Positions 25,056 to 37,174 are shown, counted from the first letter of the stretch. The stretch: 64,000 bases of DNA from Citrus sinensis (GCF_022201045.2 NC_068559.1:28279501-28343500); one strand, 5' to 3'. A program made the numbers and translations. The notes: a model not told the origin generated them from the letters alone.

Positions 25056-26195
25056 TCTCGATTTTCTCAATTCTCGTTCTCTGTCAAATGCTACGCTTTT
25101 TGCTCACTTGGCTGATTCTTCGAACCGTGCCAAACGATGACGTTTAATGTTCGATCTTATTATTGTATTTATATAAATTGACAATATTAGCAATTTTTTT
25201 TTAAATTCGTGTTAAAAATTGTAGGGGGCAGAACACAAATTGGTTTCTAAGTCTCAGAGCCAATTTGTTAATGCTGTAATTTTTGAAATAATTACTGTTA
25301 ATTATCTTATAGAAATAATCAACGGTAAAAATTAATTAAATATTTAATAAAATTTATTTTTAAAAATATTGTCAATTTTAAAAATAGTCATATGTATTTA
25401 TTAAATTTTATCATTAAATTATTAAAAAATTATATATGACTAAATTAGATATAATATTAAATAAATTTTATTTAAATATTTATAAACATTAACATAAAAT
25501 ATTTTTTTATTGTGTGCATATAATAATTGATAACTATAATAAATATTTTATGTTATTAATTTTAGTTTTTTATTTATTATTTCAATATAACTGGTAATAA
25601 TAATAACCTCTTTAAAATTAATAATTTTATTTCTCAATTAATAAGAATAATTTTAAATTTTTATTATATATATACAGGCATACATACATACATACATATA
25701 AATATACACACACTAAAATTTAATAGTTGATGAATATACATTATTAAATATTATTTGTACCTTCAATATTTATAATTAGATTGTTCAAAATTAATGGATA
25801 AAAATTTATGTCAAAATATTAAAATTAAATAGCACAAGCCAAATATATAACATAGCTTAGGCTTAATTAGTCTAATAAAAGAAAGATTTTATTTTCTAAA
25901 TATTTATTTATAGAACCACAATCTTTCAGAAATTAGAATTAGGTTATTCAAAGAAAAAAATTCCATCAATATGCATGTTTTGCTTTCTCAATAGAAGAAA
26001 AATACGATTGCACAACACGAGAACTAGAAAGCCGTCTTTGAAGTTTGTAGGGAAGAACAGATCTCATTTTTTCCTCACTTGCTGCAAAAGCTGACCAAAA
26101 ACAAAATCAACACAACAACACTTGCCATGTCCAACTCCTCCTGCATAATTCATTGAACACAACAGCGAAAATCCCATTTACACATTACACTGTGA
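25056..26195. promoter_or_regulatory. Divergent promoter of MinE and RRG-like genes
   Basis: A single 1.14-kb spacer lies between ATGs pointing apart. The middle (25.2-25.9 kb) is extremely AT-rich, with a short CATA-type repeat at about 25680-25698. Both products work in endosymbiotic organelles, but shared control is only a guess. Confidence 0.45.
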
Positions 26196-28770
26196 ATGGG
26201 TAGATGGCGATTACCGTCTCTTCTCCTCACCCACATGGCCCGCACTCATGAAAATTGCAACTTTAACCTTTTTTCCCATCTAGAACATCTTCAATCCCTT
26301 AAATCTCCTTTATTTGACCGTTGTTTCTTCTTCAATTTAAGACATTTTTCTGCAATCCCACACCGACTTTGCACCGAGTTAGATTCTGGTTCGGTTGATT
26401 TTCACCCTAATTATGGACTCGCCGACGAAGATGAGGAAATTGGAAAAATACCCGTTAAAGCTTACTTTCTTTCCACCAGGTTAGCCTGATCATATCTTGG
26501 GTTTGTTGAAGAAGAAATACCAGTTTTATAGCTTTGCATTGCCTATTTTGGTTTTTATCGTTCGCCCTTTTTTTACTATGATTTGGCTTCTCAGATTCAT
26601 GGTTTTGGCAGTATCGATTTGAAGAGCATGCAAGCCGAGAATTTGACCCATGTTGTTCCTCCTTCCTCTCGCTCAACCAAATACATTGCCCTCAGATACT
26701 CCGATTTTCCTTCAGAAATTTCTGTAAGATTATTCAGGAACAACGTGTTCATTCAACTTTGTTTAACTTAATTACCATGTTAATCGTGTTTTTTTTTTTT
26801 TTTTTACCTTTAATTTTGAGTTGTTAGATGTAAGAAGTAATTGTTTGGGTCTAGTAGTTGTTGTAGCTAGATTTATAATACCACTAGTCATTAGGCAATG
26901 GTTTTAGTTTTAGATCTTCAAAATTAAAATATAAAATAATAAAATCTATTATGGCTCTTAATTTGTTTGCTTGTTCACTTTTTTCCTCCTCTTTTTCGGT
27001 GTTAACATGTCACTATGATTTAGGCGCTTGGAGTCCACGGGAATGTGAGCCACTGCCGTTACATGGTTGTGTTCCATTATGGATCTGCTGTTCTGTTTAA
27101 TATCGAGGATCATGAAGTTGAAAATTACCTGCATATTATTAGAAGACATGCATCTGGAATGCTCCCTGAAATGAGGAAAGATGGTAAGTTTCTTATTTAG
27201 ACTCTGTTTTCTTCAAATTCATCTCATATGTGTGTGTATGTGTAATCATAGACATTAAAACTTTGGATTTCCTTGTTCTTCCAAGCGAAGCTTCTACAAT
27301 TTCCTTTCACGTTTTCTCCTTAGCTAGGAAAGTTTCTGGGTGTGTGTGATACTAATTGTATTTGGTTGTTGAAATCCTGATTTAGATTATGCAATAAAAG
27401 AGAAGCCACTGTTGGCTGAGGACATGCAGGGCGGCCCAGACTACATTGTTCTTAAGAATTTGGATACTGATAGTGTCCGCGTTATCGGAAGTGTGCTTGG
27501 CCAAAGCATGGCTTTGGACTACTTTGTCTCTCAGGTTGATTGTCTGGTTGAAGAGTTTGCAGGCATAAACCGTGCAATGGAAAAAACTGGAACTTTCACA
27601 ATGGATAGGACAAAGCTTATTCAACTTGTGGGGAAGGCTAATTCAAATCTAGCCGATGTGATTCTCAAAGTGGGTCTTTTTGAAAGGTAACTGCCAATGC
27701 TTGTTTTTTAGGTGGTTAGATAATTCTTTGCATCCGATGAGTTTCAAGTCTTCTTCTACACCACCTAATGAAATTGAAATTTCTCTTTTGGACCTGAAAC
27801 TTCTATAGTCCTGTGTGCTCCCACAGACTTGTAAGAGTCGACATGCCTACTGTATATTCCACAGTGATTATTTGTTACATGAGGCATGAATGTCATCATG
27901 AATTAGGGGATCCTTCTCATTTAGTTTTTCCCTCTTTTGTACTTTTTGGGTGGGTTTTGTGAGAGATGGTTTTCCTAAAATATTCACCTTCTTTTCCAGT
28001 GAAGAAAAAGCATCCTGAATTTTGATAGGAGTCTTTCTTTGTGAATCATGATTGATTCTCCCTTTTCATGATGTCTTTTGTTATTCAGATCAGAAATTGC
28101 TTGGAGGGATGCAAAATATGCTCAAATATATGAGTACCTTAGGGAGGAGTATGAGGTTGCACAACGCTTTGGAAATCTGGATTTCAAATTGAAATTTGTG
28201 GAGGTATGTCAGCTCTTATCCCTTAAGAATGTGTATTTCTGTTTTGGCTTATACCGAACTTTAAAGAACTATTTATCTTACCCTTTCAGTTTGGAAAACA
28301 ATTGAGAGTTTTGGTGCTGATTTTTTTTTTAAATCAAAATGCCAAATGCGCAATGCTATAATTAGATAGCTATTTCACCTCCGCATAAATAATAAAACAC
28401 CTCCTAGAAACAATAAACAACTAAATCAGCAAATTTCTCTCAATTTCATTGTGATCAAAATTTGGAATGTGTTTTGGGGCTCTATATTGGTTCTCTTTTT
28501 ATGATGTGCGTAAGTTTCACAATTACTTGGCTGTGATGGTAATGATTCAACTGCATCGTGATATTCTTTTGTTTATCATTATAAACAACATTCGTCTTGC
28601 AGCACAACATTCATTTCCTTCAAGAAGTTATACAAAATAGGCGGTCAGATCTTCTGGAGTGGTGCATCATTTTCCTGTTGACTATTGAGAATGTTATTTC
28701 AGTATATGAGATCGTTCGTGATTCGACCGGAGTATCACTTGATTTGGCATGCAGATTAGGAAACTTTTGA
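26196..28770 (+). CDS. RRG: Mitochondrial DUF155/RMND1 family protein (RETARDED ROOT GROWTH type)
   Basis: Six exons (26196-26479, 26612-26723, 27024-27183, 27386-27686, 28089-28203, 28603-28770) give 379 residues. The N-terminus is rich in R, S, L and H with few acids until about residue 65, as expected for a mitochondrial presequence; a second in-frame ATG lies 13 codons in. The DUF155 domain covers most of the rest: IPVKAYFLSTSIDLKSMQ, FHYGSAVLFNIEDHEVENYL, VLKNLDTDSVRVIGSVLGQS, LVGKANSNLADVILKVGLFE and REEYEVAQRFGNLDFKLKF. A hydrophobic segment near the C-terminus (WCIIFLLTIENVISVY) is the membrane anchor seen across the family. Yeast RMD8/RMND1 relatives assist mitochondrial translation; Arabidopsis RRG (At1g69380) is needed for root meristem cell division. 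The last residues (DLACRLGNF) extend beyond where the Arabidopsis protein ends, as I recall it. Confidence 0.92.
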
Positions 28771-28883
28771 CAGCTAAATGAAGCCACTATACCTGAATTC
28801 ATTCAATATATAGTGCAAATCGATTTGTTACTATTTATTTGTAGCAACTAGTAATTGTCTTTAAAAACAGTATATTGCTCATT

Positions 28884-28885
<2 letters not shown>

Positions 28886-28915
<30 letters not shown>
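28886..28915. repeat. (AT)15 microsatellite
   Basis: An uninterrupted AT dinucleotide run of 30 bp lies just past the RRG-like stop codon, in its 3' region. Confidence 0.95.
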
Positions 28916-28918
<3 letters not shown>

Positions 28919-29061
28919 TGATAACATTGCTCTGGTTAATTAAATATACATATATGTTAACACCTGCGGCAGATTGGGTCCTAATTAGATTCTACTGTGC
29001 TTTCATGCTCCGCGTGACTGAAAACAGCTGCAAAGTGAAAACAAGAATGAAAACAAGTTGG

Positions 29062-29475
29062 TCAAGTTACTCTATTAACTACAACACTGAAAAAATAAGG
29101 CAGTGCATCCTCACACACATTGTAACTGAAATATGAACCAGGTTCCAAGTGGAGGCGCTGTTGCTCTCCAATCCTTGAGTTAGAAGTAGAATGATTCTGG
29201 CCATCCTTTCCTTCGGATTTATTGTTGCCACTCCAATTCCACGGCGTGAGGAATGAGTCTTCTTGCACTAAGAAAGATGTCAGTTTTGAATTGTCGATGT
29301 TGGATTCACGGCCAAGAACAAGATTTTGTTCGGGTTTCCGATTGTGTTCTTCTCCCTTTATCTGCTGCTGTCCCTGTTGTTGCGTCCTTGGCCGTTTCCT
29401 CTGAGATTTCTGATGCTTTTGTTCAAGCGAAGTCATGATTAGATTGCCTCTTGAGTTTGAGTTTGAGTTTTCCAT
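29062..29475 (-). CDS. Unrecognised small hydrophilic protein
   Basis: A single 137-codon frame begins MENSNSNSRGNLIMTSLEQK. I do not recognise it. The first half is basic and glutamine-rich (QKSQRKRPRTQQQGQQQIKG), which could be a nuclear localisation signal. The middle has an aromatic patch (LVQEDSFLTPWNWSG). The end (YNVCEDALPYFFSVVVNRVT) is more hydrophobic and could be read-through past an unseen splice donor. There is no signal peptide or membrane span. It lies between the RRG-like and DUF538 genes. Amino acid use is more protein-like than in the surrounding spurious frames, but I have no homologue. The alternative is a chance frame in a noncoding transcript. Confidence 0.45.
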   Translation of the reverse strand: MENSNSNSRGNLIMTSLEQKHQKSQRKRPRTQQQGQQQIKGEEHNRKPEQNLVLGRESNIDNSKLTSFLVQEDSFLTPWNWSGNNKSEGKDGQNHSTSNSRIGEQQRLHLEPGSYFSYNVCEDALPYFFSVVVNRVT

Positions 29476-29971
29476 AAACCGTATAGTACAAGCCTTTTTC
29501 TAGCTCTTGTTACTCTCTCTGCTTCAAGAACTATGCTTCTGCGTGTCTACTTATGGAAGAGAGATTTTTTACCAAAACCTATTAGCCAGTAGGAGAAGGT
29601 TACTCAGTTTCCTATACCTACCTTAACTCTGTTTCCTTGGTTGCAAGAACTTACAACTAAGTTTACTAAATCGATTTAGTCCTTTGATCACAAGGATTCG
29701 TCAAAAAAAATATTAATAATTGCTTAATCATTCCCTACAAATGTAGGAAAAGAAGCATGAAGATAAAAAAATACATCGTCACCAAATCCTAAATACGCTA
29801 TTAGCTAAATGTAAGCCATCCATGGGATTTCAAAAATGGAGCCAATAACATAGTCCAATTTGTTTCTCATAAAGATGATGAACAGTGTTACTGCCTGATC
29901 TATCTAAAATATTACTAGATATATAAGCCATCAACCTCCAGCAGCAACAGCAATAATGAATATACTAGAAC
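29476..29971. other. Spacer upstream of the small unknown gene
   Basis: AT-rich, with a possible leader from about 29510 down to 29476. It also holds the DUF538 3' untranslated region. Nothing else is seen. Confidence 0.4.
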
Positions 29972-31944
29972 TCAAAATTCTTCAACTCTTATAGCATTCT
30001 GCAGGGCTAAATAAGCATCCTTTGGCCTTGATTTCATCACTCCAGCTGTGAACCATACCTTATCGGACTTGTAGCTCTCAATGGAAACAGATGTGACTTT
30101 AACCCATACAAGGACCTTAGTCTTCATTCCCTCTATACCTGAGAGCTTTCCCCTCATTAGATTCGCTTTCACCCGCGTTGCATACCTTATAACTGAGGAG
30201 TCCTTGAAAATGACTTCACACACCGAGGGCAAGTACACAGTCAGTTTGGCTTTTGTTTCATCCAATTCATAACAGATTATGTTCTGGGGAAAGAGGCCTG
30301 CTGGTAAGTTGTACTCGCGAAGAAGTTCTGGCAAGCTTTTCGTGGGCTTTCCTGTGATGGGGAAAGTGCATACATAAGCATCTTGCCATTAGCAGCATAC
30401 ATGCATTTCCTAATTATTTAAAGTGAAAAAAAAAAACAAGCAAAGGAAAATGCTGAAGATTGGAATGCATTTACCATATTCTAGTGTCCTTTTGATAGAA
30501 TGCATTCCATGAGACTAAGTATCAGAAAGTCACAATGAGCACTATGCAAAGAGTATATTCACAAGCGAAGACAAGGGTTTCTTCCATATTTAGTCATTTC
30601 TAGGTTACATTTTTTTCTATACTTCAACATACACAAATTCAAGTAAAATTTAGCACTTGCACCTTTCAGCTTGTTGAAAATCCATTTCGCCTTCTCTTCA
30701 ACAGTACTGGAGATAGTCTGCAACAATGTGAAAGCTGTTAGAAAAAAGAAAGTAGTACCATCATACCTAAACTACACCACATTCCAAATGATGACAAAAT
30801 TTCATATCAAAGAATAAAAATGCCCCTTTCTGATGCAATCTTCTAAGGGAATAAGGGCTACCAAGTAGAAATATTGAAGATGCAATATGTTATCTTCCAT
30901 AAAAGGAGATTCCTTATCTATTTTTCTTTTGATAAGATATAAAAGCATTCAAAATAACATTTTTCCAGTTTCCAGCCCCTATTATACAAATCAAATCTAT
31001 TAAATGATAAAAGTCCTGCTAACTGGCCTACACTACAGATATCGAAAGTTAAAATCACTTCTAGTTCTAGGCAATTACTTAGGTCAACAATTTGTTTAAC
31101 AAAGAAACACGATTGGATTCTTTACATTCATCTCTCACCTCAACTGTAAATAACTCACTTAAAAGTAAGATGCAAAGCTGTTGCAAATTGCAATAGCTCG
31201 TAACTACAGAAAATCAGTGGGAAAGAGGGGAATATTTTATCTGATTTCATCACAACAAACCGTTAGAAACTTTACGAATCGATAAACAACATATTTACTC
31301 GAATTTTGAGCAGTATAAACAGCAGTTAAGCACTGGAGCTGTAAGATTGATTACATCCAGATTTCACATTTACGAAATGACTGTAAATCATAGTTTGTTT
31401 TCTTTAATGTATTAGAATATAGAAGGGATCGAAATGTCTCATTAATCCAAACAAAAATCTGAAGGGCTTGAAATTGTAAACAGAACACGGAGAAACAAAC
31501 GAAGAGACACAAAATGAAACGAGTTTCAGAAAAAAAAATGCCAACTTTATCCAAAACGAAAGAGCAATCGAAAAATTGAAACCCATCTCACAAATCCATC
31601 CCTACTCAAGAAAAATCCAAAGATCTTACACTCCACTAGTAATTTCCCATGAAAAATAAACCCAGCAAAATCAAGTGGGTATCACTCAATCAAGCCACAT
31701 TGACAAAATCAACAGATAACCAAAAACCCATCAGTAAACAATAACAATAACAAGCAAACATGATGTGCTTACTTTAATTACAAGATTAAAGAGCGAAACT
31801 TGTACAAGAAAATGAATTTAAAAACAAAAAATCAGAACGCACATTGATGTCTTGAGTGATGTTAGAGAGCTCCTCCTTAGCTTTCTTCGAGATCCATGAG
31901 CCTCCTACCTTTAAGCTACTCACTTTTGTTAGCGCTTTCTCCAT
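29972..31944 (-). CDS. DUF538 family protein
   Basis: Three exons (31944-31843, 30717-30663, 30351-29972) give 178 residues. The start MEKALTKVSSLKVGGSWISK is the family's usual N-terminus; an upstream in-frame reading without ATG support (from about 32004) was rejected. The DUF538 beta-barrel part follows: LPELLREYNLPAGLFPQNI, CYELDETKAKLTVYLPSVCE, IRYATRVKANLMRGKLSGIE and MKTKVLVWVKVTSVSI. DUF538 proteins are plant-specific, cytosolic or secreted, stress-induced, and distantly like bactericidal/permeability-increasing folds; biochemical function is unsettled. This one has no signal peptide. The first intron is 1.1 kb. It resembles At2g03350, which in Arabidopsis also lies between WRKY3 and a GT61 pair. 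Confidence 0.93.
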
Positions 31945-32071
31945 TTCCCTCTTTTTTTTTTCCCTAAATTTTAAGTACTCTCTCTGTTTGGATCTCTCTC
32001 TCACACACGCAAAGCTCTTTTGTGTGAGTACAAGCCACTGAAAGTACTTACTGTCTTCGCCTCACAGGTTT

Positions 32072-32079
32072 CATTTATA
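32072..32079 (-). promoter_or_regulatory. TATA box of the DUF538 gene
   Basis: TATAAATG on the minus strand lies about 128 bp upstream of the ATG, in a CT-rich context typical of plant leaders. Confidence 0.45.
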
Positions 32080-32324
32080 GAGAGACAAGACAAGACATTG
32101 GTAGACATGTATGTGTAAGTGTGCTGTCAAAATAGCGGCGCTCACTGTTTTCGATGGAAAATCACCACTCGCGTGAGGGTGTTTTTGGAATTTCAGGTTA
32201 AGGGTTGGCGCCAGCTTGGCAGCCATATCGATGGGTTTGCGGGGGTGTTTTTTGAAAAATACTATACTACTCACTGTTGTAGGCTATATACATTATAAAA
32301 AGTAATTTGAAAGAATTGAAGCCC

Positions 32325-32436
32325 CTATGTTACAATTAATGTAACATATACATTTAATAACAATCACATAAATGATGGATCCACATAATTTGTGTGGTTA
32401 TTATTGAATATGTATGTTACATTAATTGTAACATAG
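32325..32436. repeat. 112-bp near-palindrome, probable fold-back MITE
   Basis: The two halves are inverted copies centred exactly on GGATCC (32378-32383). The outer 24 bases of each arm are identical (CTATGTTACAATTAATGTAA then CATA), and the inner arms match at about two bases in three. Within each arm GTTACAATTAATGTAAC is itself palindromic. It sits about 380 bp upstream of the DUF538 ATG. No clear target-site duplication was found. It would form a long hairpin as RNA. Confidence 0.7.
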
Positions 32437-33004
32437 TATTTATCGGAGATCGATCGATAAAGTATTTATCTGATATACCCTTTCGTAGCCAATATTACTT
32501 TATGATCACGGTCCATCTTATCACTATTTGATGATCAAATAAAGGCATCGAGGATGCTAGCTTTTCCAATACTAATTTCCACATGGTGGGGCAAAAGAAG
32601 ATGCATTTGCCAGCTCAAAAGTTGACAAAGATCCCAATTTTCTTCCATGAAAATTTTCATAACCATTAATTCCTCAATCATTCGTTTTGTCACTTACGCA
32701 AATGGTGAACGCCTCCCTTGGCCCTTTCTAATATGATCTTATCATTTTCTTTTGCCATGAATTTACAATCATCGAGAATTATTTGGTTTAGATAACCGAC
32801 ACACTGTAAAATTCAAGTTTAATGTTAATACATTTATACACACACACTATGTTATCCATAAAGGATAGTCTAGTTACCTTAATTCTCACTGTGGAAGTGA
32901 AGAAATGACAACCAAATTATTTCAACTATACTATATTTTAATTAACATGAAAGCCACATAAAAATTACATTAAAAAAAAAAATACCTTGTGATACAAGCA
33001 GCAT
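32437..33004. other. Spacer 3' of the first GT61 gene
   Basis: It holds the 3' untranslated sequence of the GT61 gene and AT-rich spacer. Nothing further is seen. Confidence 0.4.
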
Positions 33005-34523
33005 TCAATACGCTAACTTAATTTCCTTGTCCATCAATTTCTTGGCCTTCTTATAAGCATCCTTCAAGTATATCCGAAACCTATCTATATCAAGCTTAAC
33101 ATTTTGTGTCTTGAGATACACACGCATACTGCTCCAATTCGCTCCAGCAAAAGCTTGAGGGTTCTTTAACACCAAGTCATTGGCTCCATATTTTTCCACC
33201 AAGCTACTCTCCTCTTGTTTAATTTTATATTCTATGTACTCCAATCCCAAAACCCTAGCCGGCTTTTCGAAATACACCTTCGATAGCCATTGTGTCCCAA
33301 TTGGCACCACTTGCATTAACACAGAGCCTGGCCTCAGGAACAAAGAATGTGTCAACGCTGCGCCATGAACGCCCACCATTGCATGGCAAGCATGAATAAA
33401 CCTGAACGAGTCAGCCAATGAAGTGCTTTCTTCTGGCTCAAAGATTGTTACATCAAAGCCTAATTCCTCAGCTGCCTTCTTAACTTCTCTTAGGTTTAAA
33501 ATCGTGCGCCCAACCCTAACATTTCTGTTTACCAAAACAAGCTTAGGTTTTGTGTGATGAAACGATGAAGAGGTATTAGTATTTTCGTTATAAGCATTCG
33601 CCAGGAAGGATTGGAAATCCACAAGAGTTTTTGGTTTTGGTAGCAACGTGGGGTTTATGACCATCCGACCATGGGATATAAGCCCTAAGGTTACTGATGG
33701 GAAACAATGTGTGATAGCTTGATTGTTAATGTTGATTATCGGGTGGCGCGTAAATCGAGGAAGTAACTGGGCATACTTTCGGGCCCACTGATCGTTACAA
33801 TCAGCTATGACGAGGATGACATCCTGATCAGGGAAGTGGGAATTGATGGTGATGAAGAGAGGAACGAAGCAGTCCATGAATTCATGAAAGAAGTTTCCAT
33901 TGTACCCGCCTGCGCTGAACACTAAAGCTGGACTAGTGTGTGTGACTCCGCACGAAAGGTTAGGTGGAGCGGAGGTGGTGATAGTAAGCTCTTTGACTTT
34001 GGACATTGCTGATTTGTCTGATTTGCGGGGGTAAGGCTGAGTTTTGATTCGTAAGGATGGCTGTGATGGAGTCGAATCCGTATGACCTACGGAGAAAAAT
34101 GTTGAAGTTTTGGGGTCGAAGAGCGCTGAACCGTTGATCAAGCAGAGATCATAGCTTCTGTGAGAGCGATCACAAGTGATTGATTTTGCTGGTGAAAGTG
34201 CCGCAGGCCTCAGTTTCATTGCCCAAGCCTTGAATTCTGTAATCAGAACATACAACCAAGTGAAACCCTCCAATAGAATCTTGCCGCATACATTCACTTC
34301 AATTCATATATGTCATACAAAATAACTCAAACATATAATAAACAAAAACGTTTTCGTTATGCGGATTAAAAACTATTCAAAAACAAAGACGGAACTAAAA
34401 AGGATTAATCTATCCACCTTGAAATCGGCTTGAATCAGTGAAAGGTGTGGAAGTAAAATGGAGAAAGAAAATTAACACTGAGAAATAAGTCGCTGTGGCC
34501 GTTAAACTTCTTTTGTTCTTCAT
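33005..34523 (-). CDS. GT61 family glycosyltransferase, copy 1
   Basis: Two exons (34523-34418, 34236-33005) join in frame to give 445 residues. It is a type II Golgi protein: a short basic N-terminus (MKNKRS), then a signal anchor at about residues 8-25. The GT61 catalytic region starts near ITCDRSHRSYDLCLINGSA (about 55) and includes FSAGGYNGNFFHEFMDCFVP, the conserved VGVHGAALTHSLFLRPGSVL and the C-terminal YIEYKIKQEESSLVEKYG. Plant GT61 enzymes add arabinose or xylose to xylan, or act on N-glycans or O-GlcNAc, using nucleotide sugars. Which one applies cannot be read from sequence. It resembles At2g03360/At2g03370. A longer in-frame N-terminus upstream would bury the signal anchor, so the ATG at 34523 is preferred. 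Confidence 0.92.
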
Positions 34524-35165
34524 CTTGAATACATATATATTGCGTAATTGAAGCGTTAAGCATATCTGCACTATATAAATCAGTTTAAATGCAATTATAG
34601 TCCTTCCAAAATTATTAACATGACCCAGATATGTATCAGATTTTCCCCCCCTAAATCCGTTGAATACTTCTAGGAAAAGTAATTTCAAGAATCTGGACTT
34701 AAGTTGTTACGTACCCAAGACAGCCAAAATCTTATCTGATGCATGACAAAAATAGGTATAAAAACTATCAAATAATAAATACGTCTCAAATATAAATCAC
34801 AGTTAGTGTAAACATGAAACACATTTGATGTTTTCTAAATTAAGCATTAGGTTTTAAAATTAAAAAAGAAGCCGATTTGCCCTTATTAAATAAAACATAC
34901 TACTACTTCTCAAAAAAAAAAACTACTAAAAAAAAAGTGAAAAACAGAACAATCAAACAATCGACGTGTCGTATGCCCATTTCACACGAAAGGCAGAACA
35001 CAAAACGCAAGTTGTTCTTCACAAAACGACGAATCAATAAAGCTCGCATCTGTAGTCACCATTTCTCTTCTCCTATCAAAGATTCTCCACAGCCAATATC
35101 AAAATGCCGAGCATCCATCTTCTGAATCAGACGCTTTTAGATTGAGAGAGGAGCTTTGAGAAGCT
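34524..35165. other. Region upstream of GT61 copy 1, with a coding-like stretch
   Basis: The first 350 bp are the GT61 promoter. From about 34930 to 35150 one + frame without an ATG reads in a protein-like way (…SVVTISLLLSKILHSQ… then …SSESDAFRLREEL), followed by a stop. I do not recognise it. It may be an exon of a decayed gene into which the LTR element at 35171 has inserted. Confidence is low. Confidence 0.3.
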
Positions 35166-35170
35166 GAAGG

Positions 35171-35828
35171 TGTTAGGAAATTGAGCTTCCTCCCAAGATC
35201 ACTCCAAGCAATTTGTCAAGCAACAAATTAACAGAAAAATTTAATAGAGAATACACCAATCACACAACACAAGATTTACATGGAAAACTCTAAATCCGGA
35301 GAAAAACCACAGCCGTTGTCAAAAAAATAACCAGAGAAAAATATTCACTATATGGAAAATTATTATAACCACACTCTCATAAATAATTTTCTCTCACCCA
35401 AACCCCAAATACATAATCCTGAGAAATATCCCTTAACAAAGCAAACCCGTAATACCCATATTGAGGAGCCAAATGCTCCTTCAATATAACTACATGCTTA
35501 AGAACTTTTCTCTCTCTCAATTTCTCACCAAAACTTGGATTCCTTCTCTGGGATTTGGATTGCTTCTCTCAAGGCCAACATTTCATGTCTATTTTCTTGA
35601 GCAATGCCGAAGCTCATTGCTACTCATTTCTCATCAAATGACATTCCAATTTATAGCCAAACTATCACACCAAAAATCTAATAAGTCAGCAACAACTTTC
35701 TTCCTTTTTGACAAATTCATCATGCGGTTCAAAATTGGCATTTTGCTTGTCAAAGTCCATCCACCCATTTGAATGCAATCAATGTGTTCCCATTTGACTT
35801 TTCCTTTTTTTTTTAATCAATTTCAACA
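35171..35828 (-). repeat. Left LTR (3' LTR of the element)
   Basis: It is a 658-bp direct repeat of 36511-37169 and abuts the purine tract, so in element orientation it is the 3' LTR. Confidence 0.9.
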
Positions 35829-36510
35829 ATCTCCACCTTGATTAAAAAAAAAAATTCATAACTACTGCTACAAAACACTGTCTTCACCAACAGTCATAAT
35901 TCTCAACATAGAGAATTATCATACTTCACCATAAAGAGTATACCACTTAGAAACAACCATTCTAAGATTTTTTTCGGCACATGTCAAAATATCTTGCTGA
36001 AATTTATGGTGCAATTCTCATGCTTGGTTTCCCTGAGAATTCTTCAGCCATGACATAACTTTTCCACCACACACCTTGCATTTATACCAAGCCAATGCCC
36101 GCGTGCAAACTTGTGTACCCCGCTGATCATAGCATGTTCTCTTTCACGGCAACTTGGAGATTTACATGCCAAAAGAACTAACCCAATCTCCTATCAAAAG
36201 GAAACTCACCATCTACGAGAATATCATTATCTCCTTTACTGATTCTGGAGTAATTTGCCGAGCCCACTCCACCTTCTTGATAATTTTCTTGAGGTGCCAA
36301 AAATTGTCCACACCTTCAAATCTTTGTGCATACCAGATTGGATACACCTTTGACTTGAATTCTCCACAAGCCAATAAAATCATTCTTCCATTAATTTTTT
36401 TTTAACAACATCAAACTCCACCAAGTTTAAAAAACACCAGCTGCTGACATATATGCTTTACATAAACAGTACCGTATACCCCAAGTACAAACTATTGGCT
36501 CTGATACAAC

Positions 36511-37169
36511 TGTTAGGAAATTGAGCTTCCTCCTAAGATCACTCCAAGCAATTTGTCAAGCAACAAATTAACAGAAAAATTTAATGGAGAATACACCAAT
36601 CACACAACACAAGATTTACGTGGAAAACTCTAAATCCGGAGAAAAACCACAGCCGTTGTCAAAAAGATAACCAGAGAAAAATATTCACTATATGGAAAAT
36701 TATTACAACCACACTCTCATAAATAATTTTCTCTCACCCAAGCCCCAAATACATAATCCTGAGAAATATCCCTTAACAAAGCAAACCCGTAATACCCATA
36801 TTGAGGAGCCAAATGCTCCTTCAATATAACTACATGCTTAAGAACTTTTCTCTCTCTCAATTTCTCACCAAAACTTGGATTCCTTCTCTGGGATTTGGAT
36901 TGCTTCTCTCAATGGCCAACATTTCATGTCTATTTTCTTGAGCAATGCCGAAGCTCATTGCTACTCATTTCTCATCAAATGACATTCCAATTTATAGCCA
37001 AACTATCACACCAAAAATCTAATAAGTCGGCAACAACTTTCTTCCTTTTTTGACAAATTCATCATGCGGTTCAAAATTGGCATTTTGCTTGTCAAAGTCC
37101 ATCCACCCATTTGAATGCAATCAATGTGTTCCCATTTGACTTTTCCTTTTTTTTTAATCAATTTCAACA
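36511..37169 (-). repeat. Right LTR (5' LTR of the element)
   Basis: It is a 659-bp direct repeat of 35171-35828 and abuts the primer-binding site, so in element orientation it is the 5' LTR. Confidence 0.9.
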
Positions 37170-37174
37170 GAAGG

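Larger units (their letters stand above)
35171..37169 (-). mobile_element. Non-autonomous Copia-type LTR retrotransposon, 2.0 kb
   Basis: Two direct LTRs (35171-35828 and 36511-37169, 658 and 659 bp) with TGTT...AACA ends flank 682 bp of internal DNA. A 5-bp target duplication GAAGG lies at 35166-35170 and 37170-37174. A tRNA-Met-like primer site (complement of the TGGTATCAGAG type) abuts the right LTR, and a purine tract (complement at 35829-35840) abuts the left LTR, so the element runs on the minus strand. The LTRs differ at about ten positions, roughly 1 percent substitutions, indicating a recent insertion, probably under one to a few million years. The internal part has no recognisable gag or pol, so it is a fossil of the short, non-autonomous kind that needed proteins supplied by a relative. 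Confidence 0.92.

Noticed and set aside
31945-32004. N-terminal extension of the DUF538 protein
   Set aside because: The extension (RERSKQREYLKFREKKKRE-like) is leader sequence; family members start at MEKALTKV.
36495-36509. tRNA-like sequence next to the right LTR
   Set aside because: It is the primer-binding site of the LTR element, complementary to the end of tRNA-Met, not a tRNA gene; no full cloverleaf is present.
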